Numbered from the stretch's first letter, positions 6,755 through 14,236 are shown. The stretch: DNA of 14,759 nucleotides from Desulfobacteraceae bacterium (GCA_011390035.1 JAABTE010000029.1:1-14759), one strand, 5' to 3'. Program-made: numbers and translations. The notes: generated from the letters alone by a model not told the origin.

Positions 6755-8572
6755 TTAAACTTCCTTGACCACGATGTTGGTTTCCTTGTCTGCCCGCTCG
6801 ATCTGCCTGGCGCTTGTGGTGGACATCTCGGCCTTGAAGCACAGGGCCCACATCATGATGACGCCCATGATCCACCAGAAGATCTGCCAGGACCACAGGG
6901 GCGTGAAGCCCGCGAAGGAGAAGGCGTTGTTGCCCAGGATGCAGGCGGGTCCGATGGCGAAGAAGTACCAGGTGGGGACCACGATTTTCATGGCCTTTCG
7001 CCACTTTTTGCCGGCTTCCGTGGGCTCGTCCACGCTATCGAGCCAGGTGCGCATTTCCAACTGTCGATCGATGGTCTCCTGTGTGTCCGTAACGCCGGCT
7101 GCCTTCACGGCGTACGCCACGGCAAGGCCCACGAAGGTGCCCCAGAAGGCGCAGTGCATGGACAAGGGGCTCGGCCAGACCTTGTAGGTGAGAAAGACCG
7201 CCAGCATGCCCGCCAGAACGCCCAGCATGGCGCCCTTGGACGGGAACTTGAAGCCCCAGATGACGCCCACCAGCAGCACGTACATGACAAAGCCGAAGGC
7301 GGTTGCCAGCGCTCCCAGTATAACGAGGGCCGCTGTGGATGTAAGACCCACGGCCAGGGCCAGAACCGTCAGAACGGTGGCCAGAAGCCGGTTTACCCAG
7401 ATCTGCTCGGAGTCGCTCACGTTCTGATTCTTAATCTTTCTCCAGTACACGTCCCGCAGCAGGATCGACCCGCCGGTGCCGATGTACGGGGCGGCGGTGG
7501 AGTGAATGGCCGCGATTGCGCCCATGAACACCACGCCCAGCATAACCGGGGGCAGGAACTGCTTCATGAGGATGGGAACGATCCGGCGGTCGTTAAGGCC
7601 GCCGATTTCCTCGGCGATCCGCAGGAAGTCAGCGTTGCCGGTCACCTGGAGGATCTTGGCGCCCATGCCCTGGAAGGCGGTGAAGTAAAACAGGGCGAAG
7701 CCCACCACGAAGGTGGACATGAATGCCTGCTGCCAGGCCAGGGGCTTGGGGGACTTGATGCCGAAGGTCCACATGGTGAAGGCCGGCGAGGACTGGATGC
7801 CCATAAGGGCGAACATGTAGGTGAGGATCATCACCGCGGTCCAGGCGGATTCGCCCTGGGCGCCGCCCAGGCCGAAGTTGATCACCCGGGGCACATGGAG
7901 CATCTTTTCGCCCAGGCCGTGAGCGGCCGAGGAGAACTGGCCCCATCCGCCGAACTGATTGGAATGGATAACGAAGAAGCCCAGAATGATGATGCCGCCC
8001 ACCAGCAGGATGAACTGGATAACGCCCACCCAGGTGGAGGCCTTCATGCCGCCGGTGCAGACATAAAACCAGACGATGAAGGCCAGGAACAGGGCGCCGA
8101 AGGTGAAGGGCACGCCCGCGATGACGTTGAACAGGGCGCCGGCCGCCATGAGCTGAACCGCCGAGTAGAAGACGGAGTACAGAACGGCGGTGGTCACCAC
8201 CAGCCAGCGGATGCCTTCGTTGTTATAATAGTAGGCGTACATGTCGCCGGGGGTGATGAACCCGTAGCGCTTGCCCAGCAGCCAGGTCCTCTTGGAAAAG
8301 AAGGTCCCGGTGATGGGAATGGTCAGAACGTAAAAGGAGGCAAAGGCGTAGGCCAGACCGTCCCGCCATATCAGGCCTGGATGGCCGATGAAGGTCCATC
8401 CGGAGAACGATGCCGCGGTTGCCGCCATCAGAAACGCGAAGAAGGGAATGGACCGGCCGGCGATGGCATAGCCGGAGGATGTCTTTTCCGTGAAGTATCC
8501 CTTCAGTCCCCAGTAAAAACAATAGATGATGTATATGCCAAGAAATACGTAAACCCAAAAAGTCCCACTCAT
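6755..8572 (-). CDS. Sodium:solute symporter family permease (probable acetate/monocarboxylate uptake)
   Basis: This 605-residue, highly hydrophobic protein has an alternating span pattern of about 13 or more membrane helices. The N-terminus shows the SSS family pattern (YAIAGRSIPFF near 35-45, then AASFSGWTFIGHPG), and AAIHSTAAPYIGTGGSILLRDVYW at 354-377 corresponds to the family's sodium-site helix and following loop (S358, T359). A hydrophilic cytosolic stretch at 490-528 precedes extra C-terminal spans. Family members import proline, acetate, pyruvate, sugars and others with Na+. The substrate is inferred as acetate or a related acid because the gene follows acs. The start is ATG at 8572 with AGGAGG ten bases upstream, separated by an A-rich spacer. 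The downstream neighbour is the 28-residue membrane peptide, 20 bp away. Confidence 0.9.
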   Translation of the reverse strand: MSGTFWVYVFLGIYIIYCFYWGLKGYFTEKTSSGYAIAGRSIPFFAFLMAATAASFSGWTFIGHPGLIWRDGLAYAFASFYVLTIPITGTFFSKRTWLLGKRYGFITPGDMYAYYYNNEGIRWLVVTTAVLYSVFYSAVQLMAAGALFNVIAGVPFTFGALFLAFIVWFYVCTGGMKASTWVGVIQFILLVGGIIILGFFVIHSNQFGGWGQFSSAAHGLGEKMLHVPRVINFGLGGAQGESAWTAVMILTYMFALMGIQSSPAFTMWTFGIKSPKPLAWQQAFMSTFVVGFALFYFTAFQGMGAKILQVTGNADFLRIAEEIGGLNDRRIVPILMKQFLPPVMLGVVFMGAIAAIHSTAAPYIGTGGSILLRDVYWRKIKNQNVSDSEQIWVNRLLATVLTVLALAVGLTSTAALVILGALATAFGFVMYVLLVGVIWGFKFPSKGAMLGVLAGMLAVFLTYKVWPSPLSMHCAFWGTFVGLAVAYAVKAAGVTDTQETIDRQLEMRTWLDSVDEPTEAGKKWRKAMKIVVPTWYFFAIGPACILGNNAFSFAGFTPLWSWQIFWWIMGVIMMWALCFKAEMSTTSARQIERADKETNIVVKEV

Positions 8573-8599
8573 TTTTTTTATCCCTCCTGTGCCGTCGGT

Positions 8600-8662
8600 C
8601 TAGAGATTTTGACTGGCAAATGCTTCGCTGACGCCCGAATCGTTCTGGTACGGGATTTTCAC
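8600..8662 (-). other. Possible 20-codon leader peptide or orphan Shine-Dalgarno element
   Basis: In the acs-symporter gap the minus strand carries AAAGGAGGTGA, fully complementary to the usual 16S 3' end, but no ATG follows it at a usable distance. A GTG inside this element opens a 20-codon frame (VKIPYQNDSGVSEAFASQNL) ending in TAG, and an upstream AAGGA sits about 6 nt before that GTG. It could be a leader peptide, a ribosome standby site or a relic. Coding is not established. Confidence 0.2.
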
Positions 8663-8680
8663 CTCCTTTCCTTAGTGTTT

Positions 8681-8703
8681 GGGCGGCGGCCGGGCCGCCG
8701 CCC
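8681..8703 (-). promoter_or_regulatory. Perfect 10-bp GC hairpin after acs
   Basis: GGGCGGCGGC and GCCGCCGCCC form a perfect 10-bp stem with a 3-nt loop, 31 bp after the acs stop codon. It lacks a following T run in either direction, so it is not a textbook terminator. It could protect the acs mRNA 3' end or reduce readthrough into the symporter gene, giving different levels of enzyme and transporter. Confidence 0.5.
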
Positions 8704-8734
8704 GATGTGTTGGAAAAAACATGGGGCCGATGGA

Positions 8735-10780
8735 TCAGTCCTGCACCATCTTGGTAATGTGCTCCACGATCTCGGGGTTTGCCAGCGTCATCACATCGCC
8801 AACGTCGCTCTTGTTGGAGATGGCGCCGAGCACCCGGCGCATGATCTTGCCGGAGCGGGTCTTGGGCATGTCGGGCACGATCCAGACCTTGCGCGGCCGT
8901 GCGATGGCGCCGATTTCCCTGACAATGGCCTGGGAGATCTTCTTGGCCAGCTCGTCTGTGGCTTCAAAGCCCGGCCTGAGGGAGACGTACAGATCCGGCT
9001 CCTTGCCCTTGATCTCGTGCCTGACGGGCACCACCGCGGCCTCGGCCACCTCGGGCACCACCAGGGCGGCCGACTCGATCTCCTTGGTTCCCAGCCGGTG
9101 GCCGGACACGTTGATCACGTCGTCGATCCGGCCCAGGATCCGCACATAGCCGTCAGAGGCCATCACCGCCGCGTCACCGGTCAGGTAGGGCCAGTCGCGC
9201 CAGTCCGTGCTCTTGGGGTCCTTGCAGTAGCGCTCGAAGTACTGGCGCACGAACCGGTCCCGGTCGCCCCAGATGGTCTGGAACATGCCGGGCCAGGGGT
9301 TCTGGATGCAGATGTTGCCTGCCTTGCCCGTGCCGGCGGGTACTTCATTGCCCTCGTCGTCAAAGATGATGGGATGGATGCCGGGCATGCCGGGGCCGGC
9401 CGAGCCGGGCTTCATGGGCTTCAAGGCCGGCAGGGTGGAGCAGAGGAAGCCGCCGGTCTCGGTCTGCCACCAGGTATCCACGATGGCCGCCTTCTTCTTG
9501 CCCACCACCTCGTAGTACCACTTCCAGACCTCCGGCTCGATGGGCTCGCCCACGGTGGTCATGTGCTTGAAGTAGTAGTTGTACTTTGCCGGCTCGTCCG
9601 GCCCGATCTTCCGCAGGGCCCGGATGGCCGTGGGGGCGGTGTGGAAGATGTTCACATCCAGGTCCTGGGCGATGCGCCAGCAGCGGCCCGCGTCCGGATA
9701 GTTGGGAATGCCCTCGTACATGACCGAGGATGCGCAGATTGCCAGCGGGCCGTAAACGATGTAGGAGTGGCCCGTGATCCAGCCGATGTCGGCCATGCAC
9801 CAGTACACGTCCTCCGGATGGATGTCCTGGACGTACTTGGAGGTGCCGGCCACATAGGCCAGGTAGCCGCCGGTGCCGTGCTGGCAGCCCTTGGGCTTGC
9901 CGGTGGTGCCGGAGGTGTACATCAAAAACAAAGGGGCCTCGGCCGGCATGGGAACCGGGGCGATGCGGACGCCGTAGTATTTCTTCAGCTCTTCGTTGAC
10001 AAAGTAGTCCCGGCCATCCACCATGGGGGTGTCCCCCGAGTACTTGCCCGGATACCGCTGCCACACCAGCACCTTCTCGATCTTCTGGCCTTCCTTGGCC
10101 GCCTCGGCCACCGCGGTGTCCGCCTTCTCCTTGTGGTCCAGCAGCTTGCCGCCCCGGTAGTAGGCGTCCATGGTGATCAGCACGGTGCTGCCCGAGTCCA
10201 CCACCCGGTCCGCGGCCGCCTTGCCGGAGAAGCCGCCGAACACCTGGGAGTGGATCACGCCCAGCCGGGCGCAGGCCAGCATGGTGATGGGCAGATCCGG
10301 GGTCATGGGCAGGTGCAGCGTCACCCGGTCGCCGGCCTTCAGGCCGCAGAAGTCCTGGAGCAGGGCGGCCATCTCGTTGACCCGAACATACAGCTCCTGG
10401 TAGGTGATGTGCTCGGTCTTTTCCTCCACCAGCTCGGGGACGAAATGGATGGCTGTTTTGTTCTTGTTCTTTGCCAGGTGCCGGTCCACGCAGTTGTAGG
10501 AGGCGTTGATCTTGCCGCCCTTGAACCACTTGAAGCAGGGGGCGTCGCTGGTGTCGAGGATCTCGGTCCAGTACTCGTCCCAGTCCAGAAGATCCGCGTA
10601 CTCCTTGAAGCAGTTGGGGAAGTTGTCCAGGCTGAACCGATCGTAAATCGTCTCGTCGGCCATGTTCGCCTGGGCGATGAACTTCACCGACGGCATGATC
10701 ACCCCCTCCTCCTGCCAGTGGACAGCGATCTGAGCTTCTGATGTTTCAACGACTTCTCTTTCTTCTCTTTCTTCCGCCAT
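8735..10780 (-). CDS. acs: Acetyl-CoA synthetase (acetate-CoA ligase, AMP-forming)
   Basis: This 681-residue enzyme converts acetate, ATP and CoA to acetyl-CoA, AMP and PPi in the cytosol. The family's motifs are in order: the phosphate loop YTSGTTGKPKG (288-298), TWWQTETGG (436-444) with the Trp that limits the acyl pocket to acetate or propionate, the hinge and adenylate-binding segment GRIDDVINVSGHRLGTKE (550-567), and PKTRSGK (639-645). In that last motif K645 is the catalytic lysine and the usual site of inhibitory acetylation. The frame is open 15 codons further upstream, but AGGAGG lies six bases before the ATG at 10780, which fixes this start. Length is normal for Acs. The gene is 34 bp downstream of the TetR gene and 162 bp upstream of the symporter, consistent with one acetate-uptake and activation operon. 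Propionate as a second substrate cannot be excluded. Confidence 0.96.
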   Translation of the reverse strand: MAEEREEREVVETSEAQIAVHWQEEGVIMPSVKFIAQANMADETIYDRFSLDNFPNCFKEYADLLDWDEYWTEILDTSDAPCFKWFKGGKINASYNCVDRHLAKNKNKTAIHFVPELVEEKTEHITYQELYVRVNEMAALLQDFCGLKAGDRVTLHLPMTPDLPITMLACARLGVIHSQVFGGFSGKAAADRVVDSGSTVLITMDAYYRGGKLLDHKEKADTAVAEAAKEGQKIEKVLVWQRYPGKYSGDTPMVDGRDYFVNEELKKYYGVRIAPVPMPAEAPLFLMYTSGTTGKPKGCQHGTGGYLAYVAGTSKYVQDIHPEDVYWCMADIGWITGHSYIVYGPLAICASSVMYEGIPNYPDAGRCWRIAQDLDVNIFHTAPTAIRALRKIGPDEPAKYNYYFKHMTTVGEPIEPEVWKWYYEVVGKKKAAIVDTWWQTETGGFLCSTLPALKPMKPGSAGPGMPGIHPIIFDDEGNEVPAGTGKAGNICIQNPWPGMFQTIWGDRDRFVRQYFERYCKDPKSTDWRDWPYLTGDAAVMASDGYVRILGRIDDVINVSGHRLGTKEIESAALVVPEVAEAAVVPVRHEIKGKEPDLYVSLRPGFEATDELAKKISQAIVREIGAIARPRKVWIVPDMPKTRSGKIMRRVLGAISNKSDVGDVMTLANPEIVEHITKMVQD

Positions 10781-10814
10781 TGTCATCCTCCTGAAACGTT
10801 TGGGTTTTGAAGGT

Positions 10815-11492
10815 TTATGATACACCGCCTGCCGATTTGCTTTTTGGACCGGCTTCCGGTTTCTTCCGGATGCCCCGGCCGAAGATCTCGAACGCCACCT
10901 CCAGGGTCTGCTTCACATAGTTTTTCTCGTTGTTGATGATCCGCTTGCTCTCTTCCCACAGCACCACTCCGGAGAAGATGGCCCAGACGATGCCGGCCAG
11001 GGCGATGGGATGCTCGTCGATGAACTCGCCGTCGGCGATGCCCGCCTCGAAGAGCCGGGCCGTGGTCTGGATGGAGCTTCTGGAAAGCGCCTTGATGCTG
11101 TCGAGCAGCTCGGGGCTCAGGTTCTTGAGGGTCTCGCTGGACTGGAGGTGGAACATGTTGATGAGCATCACCGGGTCAAACTCGTAAACATCGTACATGG
11201 CCTCTTTCAGGGCCGTGATCCGGTTCCGGGGGCGCATCTCCTTTTCGCTGTTGACGATGTGGTCCAGCCGGATGTTCAGGTACTGCAAGATGCGGAGGGA
11301 GAGAGAGGAAAACAGCTCATCCTTGTTCTTGAAGTAGAGGTACAGGGTGCCGGGGCTCAACTCGGCCTCCTTGGCAATGTCCTCCATGGTCGCCTTGCTC
11401 AAGCCCTTGTCGGAGAAAACACGCTTGGCTGCAACCATGATTTGTTGTCGTCTTCGTTCTCTTTCTCGTTTTTTTCGTTCCTGTATTCCCAT
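10815..11492 (-). CDS. TetR/AcrR-family transcriptional regulator of the acetate locus
   Basis: This 225-residue protein has a very basic N-terminal tail (residues 5-15, mostly Arg, Lys and Glu) followed by a TetR-type helix-turn-helix. The core is MEDIAKEAELSPGTLYLYF (36-54), then KNKDELF. The C-terminal part (about 65-205) is helical and would bind the ligand and dimerise, and its sequence does not reveal the ligand. The tail after 208 is Lys/Pro rich. An in-frame stop lies two codons upstream of the ATG, so the start is fixed, yet no clear Shine-Dalgarno precedes it. It is the first gene of the acs unit, 34 bp before acs, and a palindrome overlaps its 5' untranslated region, pointing to autoregulation. 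An acyl-CoA or acetate-derived inducer is a guess. Confidence 0.93.
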   Translation of the reverse strand: MGIQERKKRERERRRQQIMVAAKRVFSDKGLSKATMEDIAKEAELSPGTLYLYFKNKDELFSSLSLRILQYLNIRLDHIVNSEKEMRPRNRITALKEAMYDVYEFDPVMLINMFHLQSSETLKNLSPELLDSIKALSRSSIQTTARLFEAGIADGEFIDEHPIALAGIVWAIFSGVVLWEESKRIINNEKNYVKQTLEVAFEIFGRGIRKKPEAGPKSKSAGGVS

Positions 11493-11497
11493 AATTT

Positions 11498-11514
11498 ACT
11501 GAATGCTATTTAGT
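11498..11514. promoter_or_regulatory. Candidate TetR operator
   Basis: ACTGAAT-GCT-ATTTAGT is a 7-3-7 inverted repeat with one mismatch. It lies between the predicted -10 box and the tetR start codon, around the expected transcription start, which is where an autorepressor would bind. The pairing with this TetR protein is inferred from position. Confidence 0.4.
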
Positions 11515-11525
11515 TGTTTGTGGCT

Positions 11526-11554
11526 ACTATGGGATATGCGAAACGTTTAGTCAA
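11526..11554 (-). promoter_or_regulatory. Sigma-70-type promoter for the tetR-acs unit
   Basis: On the minus strand TTGACT (11554-11549) and CATAGT (11531-11526) are separated by exactly 17 bp. The -35 is 5/6 and the -10 is 4/6 to consensus. The predicted transcription start falls near 11519, about 27 nt before the tetR ATG. A run of A and T tracts directly upstream (11555-11595) could act as an UP element. Confidence 0.6.
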
Positions 11555-11595
11555 GAGAAAAATTCATTTTTTTTAAAAAACATAAAAAAAAATTT
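11555..11595. promoter_or_regulatory. A/T tract region upstream of the tetR-acs promoter
   Basis: This stretch is almost entirely A and T, with runs of eight Ts, six As and nine As, in otherwise GC-rich DNA. It abuts the -35 box, so it may be an UP element or intrinsically bent DNA. The remainder of the 281-bp gap (11596-11773) shows only short imperfect inverted repeats, such as GGTTCA...TGAACC at 11701-11729, and no gene. Confidence 0.45.
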
Positions 11596-11773
11596 CCCGT
11601 CAGTTTTTAAATTATTAGATGTGTAATAAAACAGAGTGGTTATAAAAGCGCCCTGACGGGTGGATGCCCTTTCGCCCATCCCGTTCACAGGCCCCATCCG
11701 GGTTCAAACGCCTTGAATGAGAATGAACCGCGCACGGAAAAACGGCGGGATAACCCGGCCCGGGAACCGGCCC

Positions 11774-12916
11774 TCAGCCCAGGATTCGGATCAGGGCATC
11801 GGCCCTTGACAGCTCCCGGAGGGTTTCGATGTGGCGGGCCAGTTCGGCCGGGGTGGAAAATTCGAGTTGAAAGGTGAACCGGCCGGATTCGAAGGCCGGC
11901 GGCGGGGCGAGGCGGATCTCGGGGGGCAGGGACAGCCGCCGCCGGTCTCGCTCGAAGGCGGCCTCGGCGGCGGAGAGGGCGGGGTAGCGGCGGGCCCGCA
12001 GCAGGGCGCGGAGGGCCTCGGCGCGCTGGTTGCGATCCCTTCCCGGGTCCTCGATGGCGGCGGTCATCTCCGGCGCGTTCAGGACCGCTGTCAAGGCGAT
12101 GCCGTCCCGCAGGGCGATCTCCCGCGCCATGAGCAGGATCTCTCGCTGCTTGTTGAGCCCCGGCCGCAGGTCGCGGAACAGGCGGGCCAGGGTGCTGCCG
12201 TCGGCCGGGTCCAGGCGTGCCAGGGAGAGGGCCATCGCAAGGGGGATGGCGCCGTCGGCCACGCCCCGGCGGATGGGCTCGGGCAGGTCGCACAGGGGGC
12301 GGGTCTTGCGGATCCATTCCGCGCTCCCGGGCAACCCGGCCGCCGCCGCCAGCGCGGGAAGCGCTTTCGGGTCCGGCGCGAAGCGCTCCAGCAGGCGCAG
12401 GGCCCGGCTCGATTCGATCAGGCTCAGGGGCCGGCAGAGGGCGTTGTCCGCCACGGCGGCCAGGGCCCGATCCAGATCGGTTCCCCGGTGCAGGCGGGCG
12501 GGGATGACGTCCATTCCCAGCCTGACGCAGGCGGCAATGCGCCTGAAGCCGCTGATGATCCGGTATAGGCCGGCGCCGTCCCCGGGGGGAGTTGCCTGTT
12601 GGGCCGCCGGGTCCGGCGGTCCTATCAGGGGGGGCTGGAGCAGGCCCAGCCGGCGGATCGATTCGGTCAGCGCATCGGACGGGGCATCGGTCAGAGCATT
12701 GGTCAGAGCATTGGTCGGGGCATCGGTCAGCGCATCGGGCGGGGCATCGGTCAGAGCATTGGTCGAGGCATTGGTCGAGGCATCGGTCTGAGCATCGGGC
12801 GGGGCGTCGGCCGCCTCGGGTCCCGCCGGGTCGGAGATCCGGAAGGTGGCGTCGCCGACGTCGATGGAGGCCAGGGCCACCCGGGCGTCGGCGACGATGG
12901 GGTCTTCCGATTCCAT
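11774..12916 (-). CDS. ParB/KorB-like nuclease-fold DNA-binding protein with repeat insertion
   Basis: This 380-residue protein resembles ParB/RepB/Spo0J. TESIRRLGLLQPPLI (84-98) and YRIISGFRRIAACVRLG (118-134) match the ParB N-terminal domain, and VADNALCRPLSLIE (155-168) sits where the ENxxR block lies. A helical region (about 170-280) fits a KorB-type helix-turn-helix. The Asp at 157 replaces the Glu, and Cys161 takes the place of the Arg in ENxxR, so CTP binding of the classic kind is uncertain. Residues 35-86 are tetrapeptide repeats (LTDA, LTNA, PSDA types) inserted before the first conserved helix. The ATG at 12916 overlaps the purC stop as TGATG, implying translational coupling; this start is preferred over the longer open frame that would run 114 bp into purC. 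No parA or parS is seen, so it is probably not the chromosomal partition ParB. Confidence 0.75.
   Translation of the reverse strand: MESEDPIVADARVALASIDVGDATFRISDPAGPEAADAPPDAQTDASTNASTNALTDAPPDALTDAPTNALTNALTDAPSDALTESIRRLGLLQPPLIGPPDPAAQQATPPGDGAGLYRIISGFRRIAACVRLGMDVIPARLHRGTDLDRALAAVADNALCRPLSLIESSRALRLLERFAPDPKALPALAAAAGLPGSAEWIRKTRPLCDLPEPIRRGVADGAIPLAMALSLARLDPADGSTLARLFRDLRPGLNKQREILLMAREIALRDGIALTAVLNAPEMTAAIEDPGRDRNQRAEALRALLRARRYPALSAAEAAFERDRRRLSLPPEIRLAPPPAFESGRFTFQLEFSTPAELARHIETLRELSRADALIRILG
12659..12814. repeat. 12-bp minisatellite inside the ParB-like gene
   Basis: Thirteen consecutive 12-bp units fit a consensus near GGCATCGGTCAG on the plus strand. Variants have AGCATTGGTCAG and CGCATCGGGCGG, and the outermost units are the most degenerate. 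A higher-order period of 60 bp is visible: 12659-12718 and 12719-12778 differ at about 8 of 60 positions. The unit length is a multiple of three, so expansion or contraction keeps the reading frame and changes the protein by four residues per unit. Confidence 0.9.
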
Positions 12917-13809
12917 CAGATATAATCCGGCGCGGTTCCTGTGAGCCGGCGGAGGGCCTCGAGGTATTTTTCCCGGGTGTTGGCGATGACCGCCTCCGGA
13001 AGACGGGGGGCGGGGGGCCGCTTGTTCCATTTAATGGATGTGAGGTAGTCCCGCAGGTACTGCTTGTCGAAGCTGGGCTGGCCGCCGCCGGGCCTGTAGG
13101 AGTCCACGGGCCAGAAGCGGGAGGAATCGGGGGTGAGGGCCTCGTCGATGAGGATCAGCCGGCCATCCTCCGCCTGGCCGAACTCGAACTTGGTGTCGGC
13201 GATGATGATCCCCTTTTCCAGGGCCAGCTCCGCGCCCCGGCAGTAGATGGCCATGCTCAGGTTCCGGGCCTTTTCCGCCAGGGGCCGGCCGATGCGCCGG
13301 ACGGTCTCTTCAAAATCGATGTTGATGTCGTGGGCGCCCGCCTCCTCCTTGGTGGAGGGGGTGAAGAGGGGCTCGATCAACTGGCCGCTCTCGGCCAGCC
13401 CCGGCGGCAGGACGAGGCCGCAGACGCTCCCGCCTTGAAGGTAGGACTGCCAGCCGGAGCCGGTGATGTAGCCCCGCACCACGCACTCGATGGGCAGCGG
13501 ACGGGTCTTTTTCACCAGCATGCTCCGGCCCCGCAGGGTGTCGGCGTAAGGCCGGCATTCCGCCGGAAAATCGGCCACGATCAGGTGGTTTTCCACCAGC
13601 GGCTCCATCACCGAGAACCAGAACAGGGAGATCTGTGTGAGGATCGCCCCCTTTCCGGGGATCGGGTCCGGCATCACCACGTCATAGGCGCTGATGCGGT
13701 CGGTGGCCACCATCAGCAGGGCGTCTCCAAGGTCGTACAGATCCCGCACCTTGCCCCGCTTGAGCAGCTTCAGGTCGGGAAAATCGGTTTCAAACACGGC
13801 GTCCGCCAC
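12916..13809 (-). CDS. purC: Phosphoribosylaminoimidazole-succinocarboxamide synthase
   Basis: This 297-residue SAICAR synthetase joins aspartate to CAIR with ATP in de novo purine synthesis. The N-terminal block RGKVRDLYDLGDALLMVATDR (18-38), then ISAYDVVMPDPIPGKG, forms the ATP-binding part. PIECVVRGYITGSGW (106-120) and TKFEFG (206-211) with LIDEALTPDSSRFW (220-233) are the signature catalytic and binding segments. Length fits the longer bacterial and yeast-type PurC. The start is GTG at 13809, with AAGGAG eight bases upstream. The stop overlaps the ATG of the ParB-like gene. It lies 30 bp after the PilZ gene, so these genes probably share a transcript. No purine riboswitch or PurR-like site is evident in the short upstream gap. 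Confidence 0.97.
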   Translation of the reverse strand: MADAVFETDFPDLKLLKRGKVRDLYDLGDALLMVATDRISAYDVVMPDPIPGKGAILTQISLFWFSVMEPLVENHLIVADFPAECRPYADTLRGRSMLVKKTRPLPIECVVRGYITGSGWQSYLQGGSVCGLVLPPGLAESGQLIEPLFTPSTKEEAGAHDINIDFEETVRRIGRPLAEKARNLSMAIYCRGAELALEKGIIIADTKFEFGQAEDGRLILIDEALTPDSSRFWPVDSYRPGGGQPSFDKQYLRDYLTSIKWNKRPPAPRLPEAVIANTREKYLEALRRLTGTAPDYI

Positions 13810-13839
13810 TTTTGCGACTCCTTTTTTTTAAGGACTTTT

Positions 13840-14208
13840 TCAGATCCGGCCCTGGAGCCTTTTGAACAGAACAATGAAGTGTTTCAGTATCTTTTTGGCC
13901 TCCTGGTCCATCTGGTTGAACTGGATGCCGTCCTCGTAAGGATTCGGCGCCCCGTCGTCCGCCGGCGCCCCGGGGCGGACGTGAACCACCTGGCCCGGGA
14001 TCTCCACGAGGGTCTCCTCGAGGGCCAGGGTCACCGACACGGACTGGCCGATGACCATGGGCGCGTGGGTTTCCAGCAGGACGCCGGACTCGGAGATGTT
14101 GAGCGTCCGGCCCATGCCCTCGGCCACCGGCCGATCGTCTTCCTCCACAAGGAAATGGGACAGATTCTTCGAGTCGATCCGGATGTGTCTTCGTTTTTCA
14201 ATTCCCAT
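13840..14208 (-). CDS. PilZ-domain protein (predicted c-di-GMP binding)
   Basis: This 122-residue protein is essentially one PilZ domain. R6-R7-H-I-R10 gives the RxxxR motif, and N37-I-S39-E-S-G42 gives the D/N-x-S-x-x-G motif; together they bind c-di-GMP. A predicted beta-barrel stretch (50-98) and a C-terminal helix (102-120) follow. It probably acts as a c-di-GMP adaptor in the cytosol, with an unknown partner. A TAA lies in frame three codons before the ATG, fixing the start, but the only Shine-Dalgarno (AAGGA) is 14 nt upstream, so translation may be weak or coupled to the gene before it, 28 bp away. Confidence 0.88.
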   Translation of the reverse strand: MGIEKRRHIRIDSKNLSHFLVEEDDRPVAEGMGRTLNISESGVLLETHAPMVIGQSVSVTLALEETLVEIPGQVVHVRPGAPADDGAPNPYEDGIQFNQMDQEAKKILKHFIVLFKRLQGRI

Positions 14209-14236
14209 CGCTGATTACGCTTTCCTTAGGTCGGGT

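Noticed and set aside
6749..10741. A 1330-codon open frame on the plus strand opposite the symporter and acs
   Set aside because: Its protein is rich in Gly, His, Asp and Val with no recognisable domain. It is antisense to two clear genes and crosses their intergenic gap. Long antisense frames of this kind are a by-product of GC-rich third positions.
11646..11685. Imperfect inverted repeat ACGGG...CCCGT near the end of the intergenic gap
   Set aside because: Pairing needs a three-base bulge and leaves a poor stem, with no T tract directly after it.
11738..11757. Possible intrinsic terminator after the ParB-like gene
   Set aside because: There is a TTTTT run on the minus strand, but the stem before it (CGGG-TTAT-CCCG) has only four pairs and is separated from the run by three bases. 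It is too weak to call.
12592..14214. A 540-codon plus-strand frame opposite purC and the ParB-like gene
   Set aside because: It is a shadow frame: its GHRSEHWS-type repeats are just the antisense reading of the 12-bp minisatellite, and the remainder mirrors purC and the PilZ gene.
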